This document shows positions 17,450 through 27,596 of a stretch of 64,000 nt of DNA, piece after piece. The stretch spans positions 1-64,000 of the forward strand of contig CAJQIB010000009.1 in assembly GCA_905478325.1 (NCBI GenBank), in the 5' to 3' direction. Numbering within the stretch: position 1 is the stretch's first letter; the number at the start of each line of letters is the position of its first letter. The DNA is from an uncultured Flavobacteriales bacterium. GTDB taxonomy: Bacteria; Bacteroidota; Bacteroidia; Flavobacteriales_D; Sanyastnellaceae. The notes below the pieces were generated by a model. That model searched no databases. It worked only from the letters and a program-made list of their open reading frames with translations, and was not told the origin of the DNA. Position numbers and translations under genes: made by a program.

Positions 17450-20305
17450 TTGGATTCCGAAAAAACGCATCTTTCTTTTTTAGACCAGGTGGTTGATTCT
17501 GTTATGAAACAACCCGACCCGGCATCGTGCTTGGTTATTTTACCCAGTCAAAGAGCTACGGGAAAATTTCATCGTCGCCTTGCCGCCAAAATGCCTAGTG
17601 CTGGGTGGTTGCCCAAAGCATGCACTTTGGGAACCGTTTTGCAAGAGCATGCAGGATTGACTCCAATGGACCCGTTGGAAGGATTGGCCGAGTTGTATCT
17701 CACGTGGACTGAGCTCAAAGCGCTCGATCAATCAAGCGATACAGAATCGATTGGATTCACGGCCTTCGGCCAATGGGGACGCATTGCGTTGCGTGATTTC
17801 AATGAAATTGATCAGTATTTACTCGATCCGAAAGCTGTGTTCAAGAACCTCTGTGACATCGAGGGCATCGAAGAATGGAGCTTTCAATCTGAGGCTGATT
17901 TAAAATCTGGACAACGCCAGTTTCTCCGGCGCTTCATGCAACTCGGACCGCTGTATGAGGCCTTTCAAATGAAGCTTGCTGATAAGCAATGGGGGTATGG
18001 TGGACGCATCGCTCGCGTTGCGTCGGAGTCCAAGAGTCTGGAGGCCTACAGCCATGTTTTCGTTGCAGGATTGAGTGTTCTCACGCCTGCCGAACGGGCT
18101 TTTCTTCATCGCTATGAACAAAAAAACAGCCTGACATGGCTTTGGGATGGTGACGCAAGCTATGTGACCCAGCCCATGATGGAAGCCGGTTTGTTTATCC
18201 GAAATCAGGCATTGCCCCAAGCCATTAACGCTTTGCCTCGGCGCCTAGAAACGAATCCTCCATCCATCCATATCATCGGTTGTAGCAGCTCTGTATATCA
18301 AGCTCAAGCCGTCCGAGAAATTGTTTCCAACATCCCGGTAGATCAACGGGATGGTCGCACCGCTGTTGTTCTTCCGGATGGTGCTTCACTCCCACTGGTG
18401 CTTCAGAGTCTTCCCGAATTGAACAACAAGGGATACAATGTCACCATGGGCTTGAGTTGGGGAGAAACCCCTGCAAGCGGGTTTTTAGAAGCTGTGAAAC
18501 CCCTGGTTTTGCGCAGTGGTCAGCAATTGAATCATGGGGATTTACGTTCAATCATCAGCGACCCGGTAGCGCTCGCAGCATGCGGCAGAACCAAGCTCAT
18601 CCAAGACGGTTCCCGGGTCATGAACCAGCTCGCCAAAAAACACTTGGCCTGGCTCAGTGCCAGTCAACTGGGAGAACATTCAAATGGGATTCTCGTTGAT
18701 TTTGTCAATGAGTTGCTCACCAACAAAGCTGCTGACCCCTTAGAAGCTTCCATTGGGTTGGAACGTTGGGCAGGGAGCATTGGAAACATGTTGACGCTCA
18801 ATGACGCCAAGTCCGAACTGGATCCATGGATCATGGCGAGTTGGGAACGGGTGATGCAAGCCTTTTCCGTTGTCAGGCGATTTCAAGAACAGCACGGTCT
18901 TCTTTCCACCTGTGAAGAAGTGTGGAGCATGGCCCTCCAAAGCTTGGCGGCTGAGCGCATTGACCTCCTTGGCGAACCTGAAGACGGATTGCAAATCATG
19001 GGGCTGATCGAAACCCGAGCGTTGGATTTTGATCGCGTCATTGTTCTTGATTGCAATGAAGGCGTATTGCCAAAATCAGCCATTTCAGATAGCTTTCTCC
19101 CATTTGACCTGCGGGGCATTTGGGGATTGCCCGGGCGGCACGAACGGGAAGCCATTTTCGCTTACTACACCTACCGCTTACTCAACCAAGCCCGTGAGGT
19201 GTTCTTCCTTTACCGGGCGCAAGATGAGGCCTCAGAAAAAAGCCGATATCTCTTGCAATTGGAGCAGGCTTTTCGTCCCAATGGAGAAGACCTTCTTCCC
19301 GTTGACGTCTCAACACTGCAAGCTCCATTGCCCGGTCCGCGGCCTGCCATTCCAGCGTTGCAATGGACCCCACAAGCAAGCACACGGCTGGCCGCATGGG
19401 CGCAAAAAGGAATCAGTCCATCTGCGTTGAACACCTTGATCAATTGCAAGCGCAATTTTTTCTACCAGTACCTCCTCCGCCTAAGCGAACCTTCAGAAGT
19501 TCAAGAGGAAATGGCATCGAGCACCTTCGGTTCTGTTGTGCACCAAGTCCTAGAAGATGGATTGAAATCATTCCTGGACAAGCCCCTTCAACAAGAACAC
19601 CTGAGCTCCTTGAAAAAGGATGTCCAACGCTTGCTCCCAATTGCAATCAAGAAACATTTCAATTCTGACATGGTGCGCCAAGGAGAAAATTATTTGCAGG
19701 TCACCATGGCGGAAGCAACGCTCAAAAAAATTCTGACTTCAGAAATGACAGAGCTGCATCCGGATAGCCAGCGGGTGATTCGTCATCTCGAACTGAATTT
19801 ATCTCACACCTTCACAACGGGAGGCCGCATCGACCCCATCCGATTGAACGGCATGGCGGACCGGATCGAACGCGATGGTGACGAGGTCATCATCACCGAT
19901 TACAAAACAGGGAATGTGACGTCCTCTGAATTGTCCTTGCCTGCCGATTGGGATGAGAAGGTCACATCTGGAAAAGCCTCTAAAGCATTGCAATTGTTGG
20001 TCTATGCCGCCATGGCTTTGGAGACCTTGGACGTGAATGGAAACAAAAAAGAACCCGACGGACAGCCTCTTTTGTACGTGCGGGCCGGTGTCCGATCTGG
20101 CAAAAATGCACGTGCCGGGTTGCTCGAATTGAAGATCGATAAGCAAAGCGGTGTGGACACGCGTCAGGCAAAAGAATTGCTCCGCTGGATCAGCCAATCC
20201 TTGGATACCCTGCATGACGACACGCCAAGCGTAGAACACAAGGCCGAAGCCGCTTATTGCTCTTACTGCACGGTACTCGACCCATTGCCACAATTCAGCT
20301 TCTGA
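17450..20305 (+). CDS. AddB-like PD-(D/E)XK nuclease protein
   Basis: About 951 residues. Predicted AddB-like subunit of the AddAB-type recombination helicase-nuclease. The N-terminal segment LVILPSQRATGKFHRRL sits where a Walker A is expected but lacks a canonical GKT/GKS, so it is probably not an active ATPase. The central part contains GLIETRALDFDRVIVLDCNE and HEREAIFAYYTYRLL, typical of the family. The C-terminal nuclease domain starts at ISPSALNTLINCKRNFFYQYL and has the active-site pair GMADRIE and VIITDYKTG near residue 815. Cysteines near the end (YCSYC) and in LINCKR could bind a cluster as in AddB, but this is not certain. The start is uncertain: TTG 17450 avoids overlap with the TPR gene, while an in-frame ATG at 17384 is an alternative. 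Confidence 0.87.
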   Translation: MDSEKTHLSFLDQVVDSVMKQPDPASCLVILPSQRATGKFHRRLAAKMPSAGWLPKACTLGTVLQEHAGLTPMDPLEGLAELYLTWTELKALDQSSDTESIGFTAFGQWGRIALRDFNEIDQYLLDPKAVFKNLCDIEGIEEWSFQSEADLKSGQRQFLRRFMQLGPLYEAFQMKLADKQWGYGGRIARVASESKSLEAYSHVFVAGLSVLTPAERAFLHRYEQKNSLTWLWDGDASYVTQPMMEAGLFIRNQALPQAINALPRRLETNPPSIHIIGCSSSVYQAQAVREIVSNIPVDQRDGRTAVVLPDGASLPLVLQSLPELNNKGYNVTMGLSWGETPASGFLEAVKPLVLRSGQQLNHGDLRSIISDPVALAACGRTKLIQDGSRVMNQLAKKHLAWLSASQLGEHSNGILVDFVNELLTNKAADPLEASIGLERWAGSIGNMLTLNDAKSELDPWIMASWERVMQAFSVVRRFQEQHGLLSTCEEVWSMALQSLAAERIDLLGEPEDGLQIMGLIETRALDFDRVIVLDCNEGVLPKSAISDSFLPFDLRGIWGLPGRHEREAIFAYYTYRLLNQAREVFFLYRAQDEASEKSRYLLQLEQAFRPNGEDLLPVDVSTLQAPLPGPRPAIPALQWTPQASTRLAAWAQKGISPSALNTLINCKRNFFYQYLLRLSEPSEVQEEMASSTFGSVVHQVLEDGLKSFLDKPLQQEHLSSLKKDVQRLLPIAIKKHFNSDMVRQGENYLQVTMAEATLKKILTSEMTELHPDSQRVIRHLELNLSHTFTTGGRIDPIRLNGMADRIERDGDEVIITDYKTGNVTSSELSLPADWDEKVTSGKASKALQLLVYAAMALETLDVNGNKKEPDGQPLLYVRAGVRSGKNARAGLLELKIDKQSGVDTRQAKELLRWISQSLDTLHDDTPSVEHKAEAAYCSYCTVLDPLPQFSF

Positions 20306-20339
20306 TGCGTCAAGTAGACATCAAAACGCAATCCAAGCT

Positions 20340-21815
20340 ATGGGAATAGTCGCTAAACAGTCAGGTTGGGCCTCCCTTGCCATTGGCACAGGGCTTGTTC
20401 TTGGCGCGGTGAATACCATGATCGTCTTGCCAAGGGCTTTTGAAGGAGCCGAGGCCGAATGGGGATTGGTCCGCATTATTACATCGTGGGGAATCATCTT
20501 GAGTTCACTTGCTGTCGTTGGTGCACCGGGAGGCATTATGCGGTTTTTGGCCCGATACGATGAAAAAGAGCGGCCCGACATCCTCCGTACGTTATTGATT
20601 CTGCCCGCAGCAGGACTTCTTTTGGTCCTCCTGCTGTTCGCATTCAATGGACGCGACATCCTGCCTTTATTCGATGCCGAAAAGGGCTCCGCGCTCACCG
20701 ATCACATCGCCGGGTTCCTTTTGATTACGAGCTTCATGGTGCTGCTCCATTTGGTTCGAGCATTGGTCAATCAACAACTCAAAACAGCGATCATTTCTTG
20801 GGTTGACGAGGTGTGGCAAAAAGGGAGCTACCTGGTTCTAGGGCTCCTCTTGTACTTCGAACAAATCGAATTTGACGCGTTCCTGCGTTGCTATGTCGGA
20901 TCATGGGCTGTGAGTGTTATTCTGCTTACCATCCAGGCATTCCAACTCCCTCAACGCATCGGAAATAAGTGGAGATGGGATGAATTTAAAAATATCTTCG
21001 ATTTCAGCCTGTTCAGTTTGTTCGCTGGTGGAGCGGCCATCATTGCGACCCACCTAGACTATGTAATGATTGGCATGTACATCGGACTGGCTCAAGTGCC
21101 GATTTACACCATCGGATTCTTTCTTGGAAGCGTCGTGGGAATGCCAGCGCGGGCTACGCAGGGAATCTTAGGAGGACTCTCCGCCACACTCGTCGCTCAA
21201 CGAAAAACGGCCGAAATCAATGAAATGAATCGACGCAGTGCACGGGTCAATTTTCTTTTGGCCGCCGTGATCATGTCCGGAATCTGGGCGGGCATCGCAC
21301 CGTTCCAACTCCTTCTCCCACCAGGCTATCGGGGTCTGGAGTTTGTCTTTCTCTGTATCGGACTTCAGCGTTTAATTGTCAGCTTCAATATCGTCAACAA
21401 TAAGGTTTTAGCGTTTAGCCAGTGGTACCGGATCGTCTTGCCCTTGAATCTCGGGCTCGTCGTCGTGACTGTTGCCACAAACTACGTGTTCATTGTCACC
21501 TTGGGCTGGGGCTTACAAGGGGCCGCAGTAGCCACTCTTGGTACAGCGTTGTGGAACAACGTGTGGAGGCTGCTCATCGTCTGGAGGAAATATAAAATCC
21601 ATCCTTTCTCCTGGAAATTGTTGGTCATTTCCATCATCGCCATCGCCAGTGCATGGAGCTTCCATTGGCAGGCAGACGCCTTCACGTATCCGATCGTTGG
21701 CGCGATCATCCAAGGGGCTTTGGCCTCAGGCACGACGTTTTCGGTCTGCTATGCATTGGGTTGCTTCCCCGAATTACGCGACGGAATCAAAGCGCGCATC
21801 TCCTGGTGGCCTTGA
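20340..21815 (+). CDS. Polysaccharide/lipid flippase (MOP superfamily)
   Basis: 491-residue integral membrane protein with around a dozen or more hydrophobic segments, fitting the polysaccharide-biosynthesis (Wzx/MurJ-like) branch of the MOP superfamily. The N-terminal part ASLAIGTGLVLGAVNTMIVL, the loop GAPGGIMRFLARYDEKER and the central FDFSLFSLFAGGAAIIATHL match this family. It presumably flips an undecaprenyl-linked glycan across the inner membrane. No glycosyltransferases lie nearby, so the substrate is unknown. It follows the AddB-like gene by 34 bp on the same strand and may be co-transcribed. ATG 20340 directly begins the first conserved hydrophobic region. Confidence 0.85.
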   Translation: MGIVAKQSGWASLAIGTGLVLGAVNTMIVLPRAFEGAEAEWGLVRIITSWGIILSSLAVVGAPGGIMRFLARYDEKERPDILRTLLILPAAGLLLVLLLFAFNGRDILPLFDAEKGSALTDHIAGFLLITSFMVLLHLVRALVNQQLKTAIISWVDEVWQKGSYLVLGLLLYFEQIEFDAFLRCYVGSWAVSVILLTIQAFQLPQRIGNKWRWDEFKNIFDFSLFSLFAGGAAIIATHLDYVMIGMYIGLAQVPIYTIGFFLGSVVGMPARATQGILGGLSATLVAQRKTAEINEMNRRSARVNFLLAAVIMSGIWAGIAPFQLLLPPGYRGLEFVFLCIGLQRLIVSFNIVNNKVLAFSQWYRIVLPLNLGLVVVTVATNYVFIVTLGWGLQGAAVATLGTALWNNVWRLLIVWRKYKIHPFSWKLLVISIIAIASAWSFHWQADAFTYPIVGAIIQGALASGTTFSVCYALGCFPELRDGIKARISWWP

Positions 21816-21854
21816 ACCTTTGAACGCTCGATTTCCGCGTCTCAAACAGCGCCT

Positions 21855-22304
21855 TTACTCGCCCTTCACGCGCAACCACGTTTGCGTGCGGTACAAGAAG
21901 TAGATGTATCCTCGAACCTTGAGCTCATCGAGATTATCTGATTCTAAAAACATCTCACATTCATAAATTTTACCTGTCTTCGGATCGCAAATCGTCCCCT
22001 CTTCCCATTCCATCTTGTCCGCTACCTTCATGTCTCGAACGATCTCCATTCCCAAAGAGGGCTTATCCTTCCGGTCATCCTCGCACCCCGTGCACATCGG
22101 GTTTTGATCTTCTTCAGGCAATCGAAACAGCTCGATCACTTGTCCGTAAAAACTGCCGTCACGCTCCGTGATTTCGACAACGCTTTTAATGCGTCCCGTC
22201 TCATCATCAATGGTCTTCCATTGACCCAACAAAGGGCTTGATGATTGGCTATACGCTGATCCAACAAACAACAAGAGGGCGAAAAGGAGGGTGAAATTTT
22301 TCAT
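21855..22304 (-). CDS. DUF2147 domain secreted protein
   Basis: 149-residue protein with a clear signal peptide (MKNFTLLFALLLFVGSAYSQ) and a single DUF2147 domain. The domain starts at LLGQWKTIDDETGRIKSVVE and ends with LKVRGYIYFLYRTQTWLR. The family is a lipocalin-like beta-barrel in the periplasm or envelope; its ligand is unknown. A CTGCEDD motif with two cysteines is present. It lies 51 bp downstream of the yihY gene on the same strand and is probably the last gene of the nadC-yihY-DUF2147 unit. Confidence 0.9.
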   Translation of the reverse strand: MKNFTLLFALLLFVGSAYSQSSSPLLGQWKTIDDETGRIKSVVEITERDGSFYGQVIELFRLPEEDQNPMCTGCEDDRKDKPSLGMEIVRDMKVADKMEWEEGTICDPKTGKIYECEMFLESDNLDELKVRGYIYFLYRTQTWLRVKGE

Positions 22305-22355
22305 GAGATTTCGTTATTGAATGAGTGGTTTTCGGGTGCGATTGCACGCGTCTAT

Positions 22356-23327
22356 TTATTGTTTTGTATTCAGATTTTGGCCTTTCGTTGCATCCAGTTG
22401 GGCGCGACTCACGGCTGCGTTCAATTCAAAGCCCAATAATAAAATGGAACTGCTAGAATTCAACCAAACCAATGTCAACATCAAGGTACCCAATGAACCA
22501 TACAAGGAATTGTACGAAGAAAATTGACCGATGATCCACGAAAAGGTCCAGGTCGTGAGCACAAGCAACAGTGTTGCAACGGTGGCCCCAACATTGACAA
22601 CACCCCATCGCTTCATGGCTCCTGAACCTGCATGAAACAGGATGTTCACGGTTGCATAAACCAAGCCAAATGAAAGCGTCCATCTCGCCAAGGTTAACCA
22701 TGGAATCGCTTCTGCATTGATCCATTCGTGTGCATCCATCCAATTGATTACATCACCTGAAAAACCAATGAGAAAGACAGCCAAGCCTAGTAGAATCGAT
22801 AAGACAAACAGGAGTAGCACCGACAACAAACGGTACAACAACCAATGTGGTCGGCCCGGCACATGCGGGCTTTCCCCAAAACTCAGTAGGATGCTATTGA
22901 CAGAACTCGATGCGTAGAACAGGAGCAAGATGACACCCACTGAAATCAACGTGCCTTGCCGTTGGTTGATCAAATCCGCAACCGTTTGTTCGAATAACTC
23001 GACGGCCTGCACAGGAAAGAGCATTTCCAAACTCTTCAGGACTTCTCCCGTCTCCAATGGCGTAAATGGAATGATGCTCAGAAGCAAAATCATCGCCGGG
23101 AAGAACGCAAGGAACAGCCGGAAGCTAATCGCTGCAGAACGCATCGCCACTGACCCATTGATTAAACCTAGAACAAAAAATCGAAGTACATCGTACACAT
23201 TGACTTCCTGTTTCTTCCAAGGATGGAAGCGACGCAACGCGGCGCGGGTCCGATCAAATGTCCGGTTCTTTTGAATCCACTTGAATAGGGGTCCATCGGG
23301 CACTGGAGGTGGCTGCAACTCACCCAT
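22356..23327 (-). CDS. YihY/BrkB-family inner membrane protein
   Basis: 323-residue protein with six or so transmembrane helices and the family motif AISFRLFLAFFPAMILLLSI, followed by the RQGTLISVGVILLLFYASSS and NILFHAGSGAMKRW segments. This is the YihY (formerly RNase BN/BrkB) family, a conserved inner-membrane family of unsettled function, not a ribonuclease. The 5' end overlaps the 3' end of nadC by 8 nt, which implies co-transcription and translational coupling. Confidence 0.9.
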   Translation of the reverse strand: MGELQPPPVPDGPLFKWIQKNRTFDRTRAALRRFHPWKKQEVNVYDVLRFFVLGLINGSVAMRSAAISFRLFLAFFPAMILLLSIIPFTPLETGEVLKSLEMLFPVQAVELFEQTVADLINQRQGTLISVGVILLLFYASSSVNSILLSFGESPHVPGRPHWLLYRLLSVLLLFVLSILLGLAVFLIGFSGDVINWMDAHEWINAEAIPWLTLARWTLSFGLVYATVNILFHAGSGAMKRWGVVNVGATVATLLLVLTTWTFSWIIGQFSSYNSLYGSLGTLMLTLVWLNSSSSILLLGFELNAAVSRAQLDATKGQNLNTKQ

Positions 23328-24216
23328 GCGCCACGTGAATTCGATCCGTGCTCTTCAGACTAAAATCCAACACTGAAACACTGTGTGTTAACCAGCCCAT
23401 GGAAATGAAATTCACTCCGGCATCTCCATAGGCACGAGCATTCGAAGGAGTGATTCCTCCCGACGCTTCCAATGGAATGTCAGCCCCCCATTCAGTGACG
23501 GCCTCTGCCGCTTGGTCCGGGGTGTGGTTGTCCAATAACAACCGATCAATTAAAGGCAAGCCCGATGGTTTTGTCCAACGCGAACGTGCTTCCATAGCTT
23601 CAGCAGCCTCTTTGGCATTGCGTACCTCGACTACAACGGGCAATTCCAATTGGCGTTCGTTTAAATACAGCGCCACTCCTTCCATAGCCTTCATCATAGA
23701 ACCGGCATAATCCACATGGTTGTCTTTGATCAAGATCATGTCATGCAGTCCCATGCGGTGGTTTACCCCTCCGCCAATGCGCACGGCCCATTTTTCAAAA
23801 GCGCGAATTCCTGGGGTCGTTTTTCGGGTGTCTAAAACACGGCAAACGGTCCCTTCTAACGAGGTCACAACAGCAGCAGTTCGCGTGGCTATGCCACTCA
23901 TGCGTTGGATGAAGTTCAATGCCAATCGTTCAGCTTCAAGGATGGATCTTGCAGAGCCCGATATGCGCATCACCTGCGTTCCAAAATCAACAGCATCACC
24001 GTCCTGTGCAAGCAACACGCATTGCAACGTGGCATCTACCCTTCGAAAGACTTCCAGCGCCACCTCCAATCCAGCAACAACTCCTGATTCTTTCGCCAGG
24101 ATAAAGCCCTCTCGTTGCAATTCCACTGGAATGGAGGACGCCGAAGTATGATCACCTCCGCCCAAATCTTCTTCCAAAGCAAAAACGATGAGCCGTTCCA
24201 TTTCCGTCGTCAACAT
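23320..24216 (-). CDS. nadC: Nicotinate-nucleotide pyrophosphorylase (carboxylating)
   Basis: 298-residue quinolinate phosphoribosyltransferase, which makes nicotinate mononucleotide from quinolinate and PRPP in de novo NAD synthesis. Motifs: LEEDLGGGDHTSASSIP, ERLALNFIQRMSGIATRTA, VLDTRKTTPGIRAFEKWAVR, GGVNHRMGLHDMILIKDNH and LEASGGITPSNARAYGDAGV. ATG 24216 is chosen because a TATCTTCG promoter box ends 4 nt before it. The upstream ATG at 24249 would precede transcription, and the ATG at 24201 is a possible alternative. It starts a three-gene unit with yihY and DUF2147, and is divergent from rlmH with facing promoters. Confidence 0.95.
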   Translation of the reverse strand: MLTTEMERLIVFALEEDLGGGDHTSASSIPVELQREGFILAKESGVVAGLEVALEVFRRVDATLQCVLLAQDGDAVDFGTQVMRISGSARSILEAERLALNFIQRMSGIATRTAAVVTSLEGTVCRVLDTRKTTPGIRAFEKWAVRIGGGVNHRMGLHDMILIKDNHVDYAGSMMKAMEGVALYLNERQLELPVVVEVRNAKEAAEAMEARSRWTKPSGLPLIDRLLLDNHTPDQAAEAVTEWGADIPLEASGGITPSNARAYGDAGVNFISMGWLTHSVSVLDFSLKSTDRIHVAHG

Positions 24217-24220
24217 GCCA

Positions 24221-24228
24221 CGAAGATA
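24221..24228 (-). promoter_or_regulatory. Predicted -7 element of nadC
   Basis: TATCTTCG on the minus strand, a TAnnTTTG variant, ends exactly 4 nt before the ATG at 24216. Transcription would then begin at or next to the start codon (leaderless). Confidence 0.6.
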
Positions 24229-24254
24229 GTTCGGCCAAAGAAGATTCATGCCCC

Positions 24255-24262
24255 TAACTTTG
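24255..24262 (+). promoter_or_regulatory. Predicted -7 element of rlmH
   Basis: TAACTTTG is an exact TAnnTTTG match and ends 4 nt before the ATG at 24267. The same spacing is seen at nadC on the opposite strand, so the divergent pair has back-to-back promoters within about 50 bp. Confidence 0.65.
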
Positions 24263-24266
24263 TCGC

Positions 24267-24743
24267 ATGCAGATGACGCTCATCGCCATTGGAAAAACGC
24301 AATCGTCCTGGATACAAGCCGGAAATGTCGAATATGCAAAACGACTCAATCATTACGGGCGTTTTCAATTCATCGAAACGGTCGATATCAAGCCCCGCTC
24401 TGGGAAGCCGGACCCGCAGTGGGTTATGCAGCAAGAGGCCAAAATTTTGGACAAGCACCTCAAGGGTGTTGATCACCTTGTGCTTTTGGACGAAAACGGA
24501 AAGTCTTACAGCTCCATCGCTTTTTCTAAGCACATTGAAAAGCTTCAAGTTCGCGGCTTGAAACACATCGCTTGGGTCATCGGGGGACCATATGGATTTG
24601 ACCCCCGCATTCGCAACCTCGCCAACGAACAATGGAGCTTGGGACCTATGACATTTTCTCACCAGATGATCCGGCCTTTTGCCTTGGAACAACTGTATCG
24701 AGCACACACCATCCTCAAAGGGGAGCCATACCACCACCAATAA
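24267..24743 (+). CDS. rlmH: 23S rRNA pseudouridine-1915 N3-methyltransferase
   Basis: 158-residue SPOUT methyltransferase that methylates pseudouridine 1915 in helix 69 of 23S rRNA in the assembled ribosome, using SAM. Family motifs: LIAIGKTQSSWI at the N-terminus, LLDENGKSYSSIAFSKHIEK, WVIGGPYGFDP (SAM-binding knot) and SLGPMTFSHQMIRPFALEQL, ending YRAHTILKGEPYHH. Full length for the family. ATG 24267 follows a promoter box by 4 nt; a second in-frame ATG at 24273 is also possible. Monocistronic, with a predicted terminator downstream. Confidence 0.96.
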   Translation: MQMTLIAIGKTQSSWIQAGNVEYAKRLNHYGRFQFIETVDIKPRSGKPDPQWVMQQEAKILDKHLKGVDHLVLLDENGKSYSSIAFSKHIEKLQVRGLKHIAWVIGGPYGFDPRIRNLANEQWSLGPMTFSHQMIRPFALEQLYRAHTILKGEPYHHQ

Positions 24744-24759
24744 GCACAAAGTCAGACAT

Positions 24760-24792
24760 AAAAAAAGCCTGACCGAAGCCACGCTTTTTTTA
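24760..24792. terminator. Probable bidirectional terminator between rlmH and atpC
   Basis: An A-tract and GC at 24760-24768 (AAAAAAAGC) pairs with GCTTTTTTT at 24783-24792. Either strand therefore has a hairpin ending in a U-tract. It lies between the convergent rlmH and atpC genes. Nearby GTCAG (24751) and CTGAC (24769) give an alternative stem. Confidence 0.6.
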
Positions 24793-24809
24793 AGACTCTA
24801 AACAGGACG

Positions 24810-25043
24810 TTAGGCAGCTAAAATCGTCACAACGTTATTGAGCACCTCAACCGTTCCTCCTTTCACAGCAAACGTTTCTTCGCCTTGTGCTCCGCGCACC
24901 AAAACTTCGCCCGCTTTAAGCGTTGTAATCAATGCCGCGTGACGATCCATAATGCCCATGCTCCCATCCGATCCAGGTAAACCGACATAGGTCGCTTCGC
25001 CTGAAAACAAGGTCGCGTCTGGTGTAAGGATGTAAACCGTCAT
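24810..25043 (-). CDS. atpC: F1-ATPase epsilon subunit, short form
   Basis: 77-residue epsilon subunit of ATP synthase, containing only the N-terminal beta-sandwich: MTVYILTPDATLFSGEA, VGLPGSDGSMGIMDRHAAL, then FAVKGGTVEVLNNVVTIL. The C-terminal helical hairpin that inhibits ATP hydrolysis in longer (about 135-residue) homologues is absent, as is usual in Bacteroidota. It lies 10 bp downstream of atpD in the same orientation. Confidence 0.93.
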   Translation of the reverse strand: MTVYILTPDATLFSGEATYVGLPGSDGSMGIMDRHAALITTLKAGEVLVRGAQGEETFAVKGGTVEVLNNVVTILAA

Positions 25044-25053
25044 GATACTAAAA

Positions 25054-26619
<1,566 letters not shown>

Positions 26620-26620
26620 C

Positions 26621-26628
26621 TATCTTTG
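26621..26628 (+). promoter_or_regulatory. Predicted -7 element of ribF
   Basis: TATCTTTG, an exact TAnnTTTG match, ends 5 nt before the GTG at 26634. This decides the start: the in-frame ATG at 26559 lies upstream of the promoter. Confidence 0.65.
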
Positions 26629-26633
26629 CAAAA

Positions 26634-27596
26634 GTGATTGTGCACTACAATGCCCTCGAATTCTCAGCGGATGTTCCAGTCGTTTTGACCATCGGAACAT
26701 TCGACGGTGTGCACCATGGTCACCGGGCTGTGATTGCCCTTTTGAAGCAGCGTGCAGCCGAATTAAACGGCACCTCTGTCCTGCTCACATTCGACCCACA
26801 CCCGCGTCTGGTGCTGCATCCAGAGCACCATCGATTGCGTTTACTGAATTCTTTGGAAGAGCGAAAACAGTTGCTCGCGAGTACGGGATTGGATCATCTT
26901 GTGATCCATCCATTTACCGAAGACCTCTCTCGGATGACGCCCATTGAGTATGTCCGTGAACTCTTTGGAAAGGGAATTCGTCCGAAAGCGGTCATCATCG
27001 GTTACGATCATCGCTTCGGAAGAAATCGTGAAGGGACCTTTGACAGCTTAAAAAACTTGGGTGATGTGTTTGGATTCAGTGTAGAGTCCCTGCCTGCTCA
27101 AACGGTGGAAAACACACGAGTCAGCTCAACGAAAGTCCGCGAGGCCATTGAATCTGGCAAAGTCCAACAAGCCCGGCAGTGGCTCTTAGAGCCCTACCCT
27201 TTGTCTGGAATTGTCGTCAAAGGACGTCAGGTGGGGCGCACCATCGGGTTTCCAACCGCGAACTTAAAGATTGCTGATCCGCTCAAGTTAATCCCTGGTA
27301 AAGGCGTGTATGCAGCGTTCGCTCAGTACCACGGAGGACACGAATGGCAACCCGCAATGGTCAATGTAGGAACCCGACCGACTGTTGACCCGCCCACTAC
27401 AGAAAATCTAGTGGAAGTGCACCTTCTGGAGGGAGGACGAAGTTGTTATGACGAAACCCTTCACGTGCGCTTCATCAAACGATTGCGCAATGAACAGGTG
27501 TTCGACAACCTCGATGGGTTGAAATCCCAACTGCAAATCGATTCTGACGCCGCCATACGTTGCTTAAACGAAGCCACCCACCTCGTTGCTCGATGA
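26634..27596 (+). CDS. ribF: Bifunctional riboflavin kinase/FAD synthetase
   Basis: 320-residue cytoplasmic enzyme that converts riboflavin to FMN and FMN to FAD. The N-terminal FAD synthetase (nucleotidyltransferase) motif is VLTIGTFDGVHHGHRAV; GYDHRFGRNREG and STKVREAIESGKV follow. The C-terminal riboflavin kinase domain has GRTIGFPTANLKI and AMVNVGTRPT. Start is GTG 26634, placed by the promoter box and by alignment to the usual N-terminus; GTG 26640 is an alternative. Its stop overlaps the ATG of the LRR gene, and it heads a four-gene unit that also holds pnuC and a NadR-type kinase, so cofactor supply is the shared theme. Confidence 0.94.
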   Translation: MIVHYNALEFSADVPVVLTIGTFDGVHHGHRAVIALLKQRAAELNGTSVLLTFDPHPRLVLHPEHHRLRLLNSLEERKQLLASTGLDHLVIHPFTEDLSRMTPIEYVRELFGKGIRPKAVIIGYDHRFGRNREGTFDSLKNLGDVFGFSVESLPAQTVENTRVSSTKVREAIESGKVQQARQWLLEPYPLSGIVVKGRQVGRTIGFPTANLKIADPLKLIPGKGVYAAFAQYHGGHEWQPAMVNVGTRPTVDPPTTENLVEVHLLEGGRSCYDETLHVRFIKRLRNEQVFDNLDGLKSQLQIDSDAAIRCLNEATHLVAR

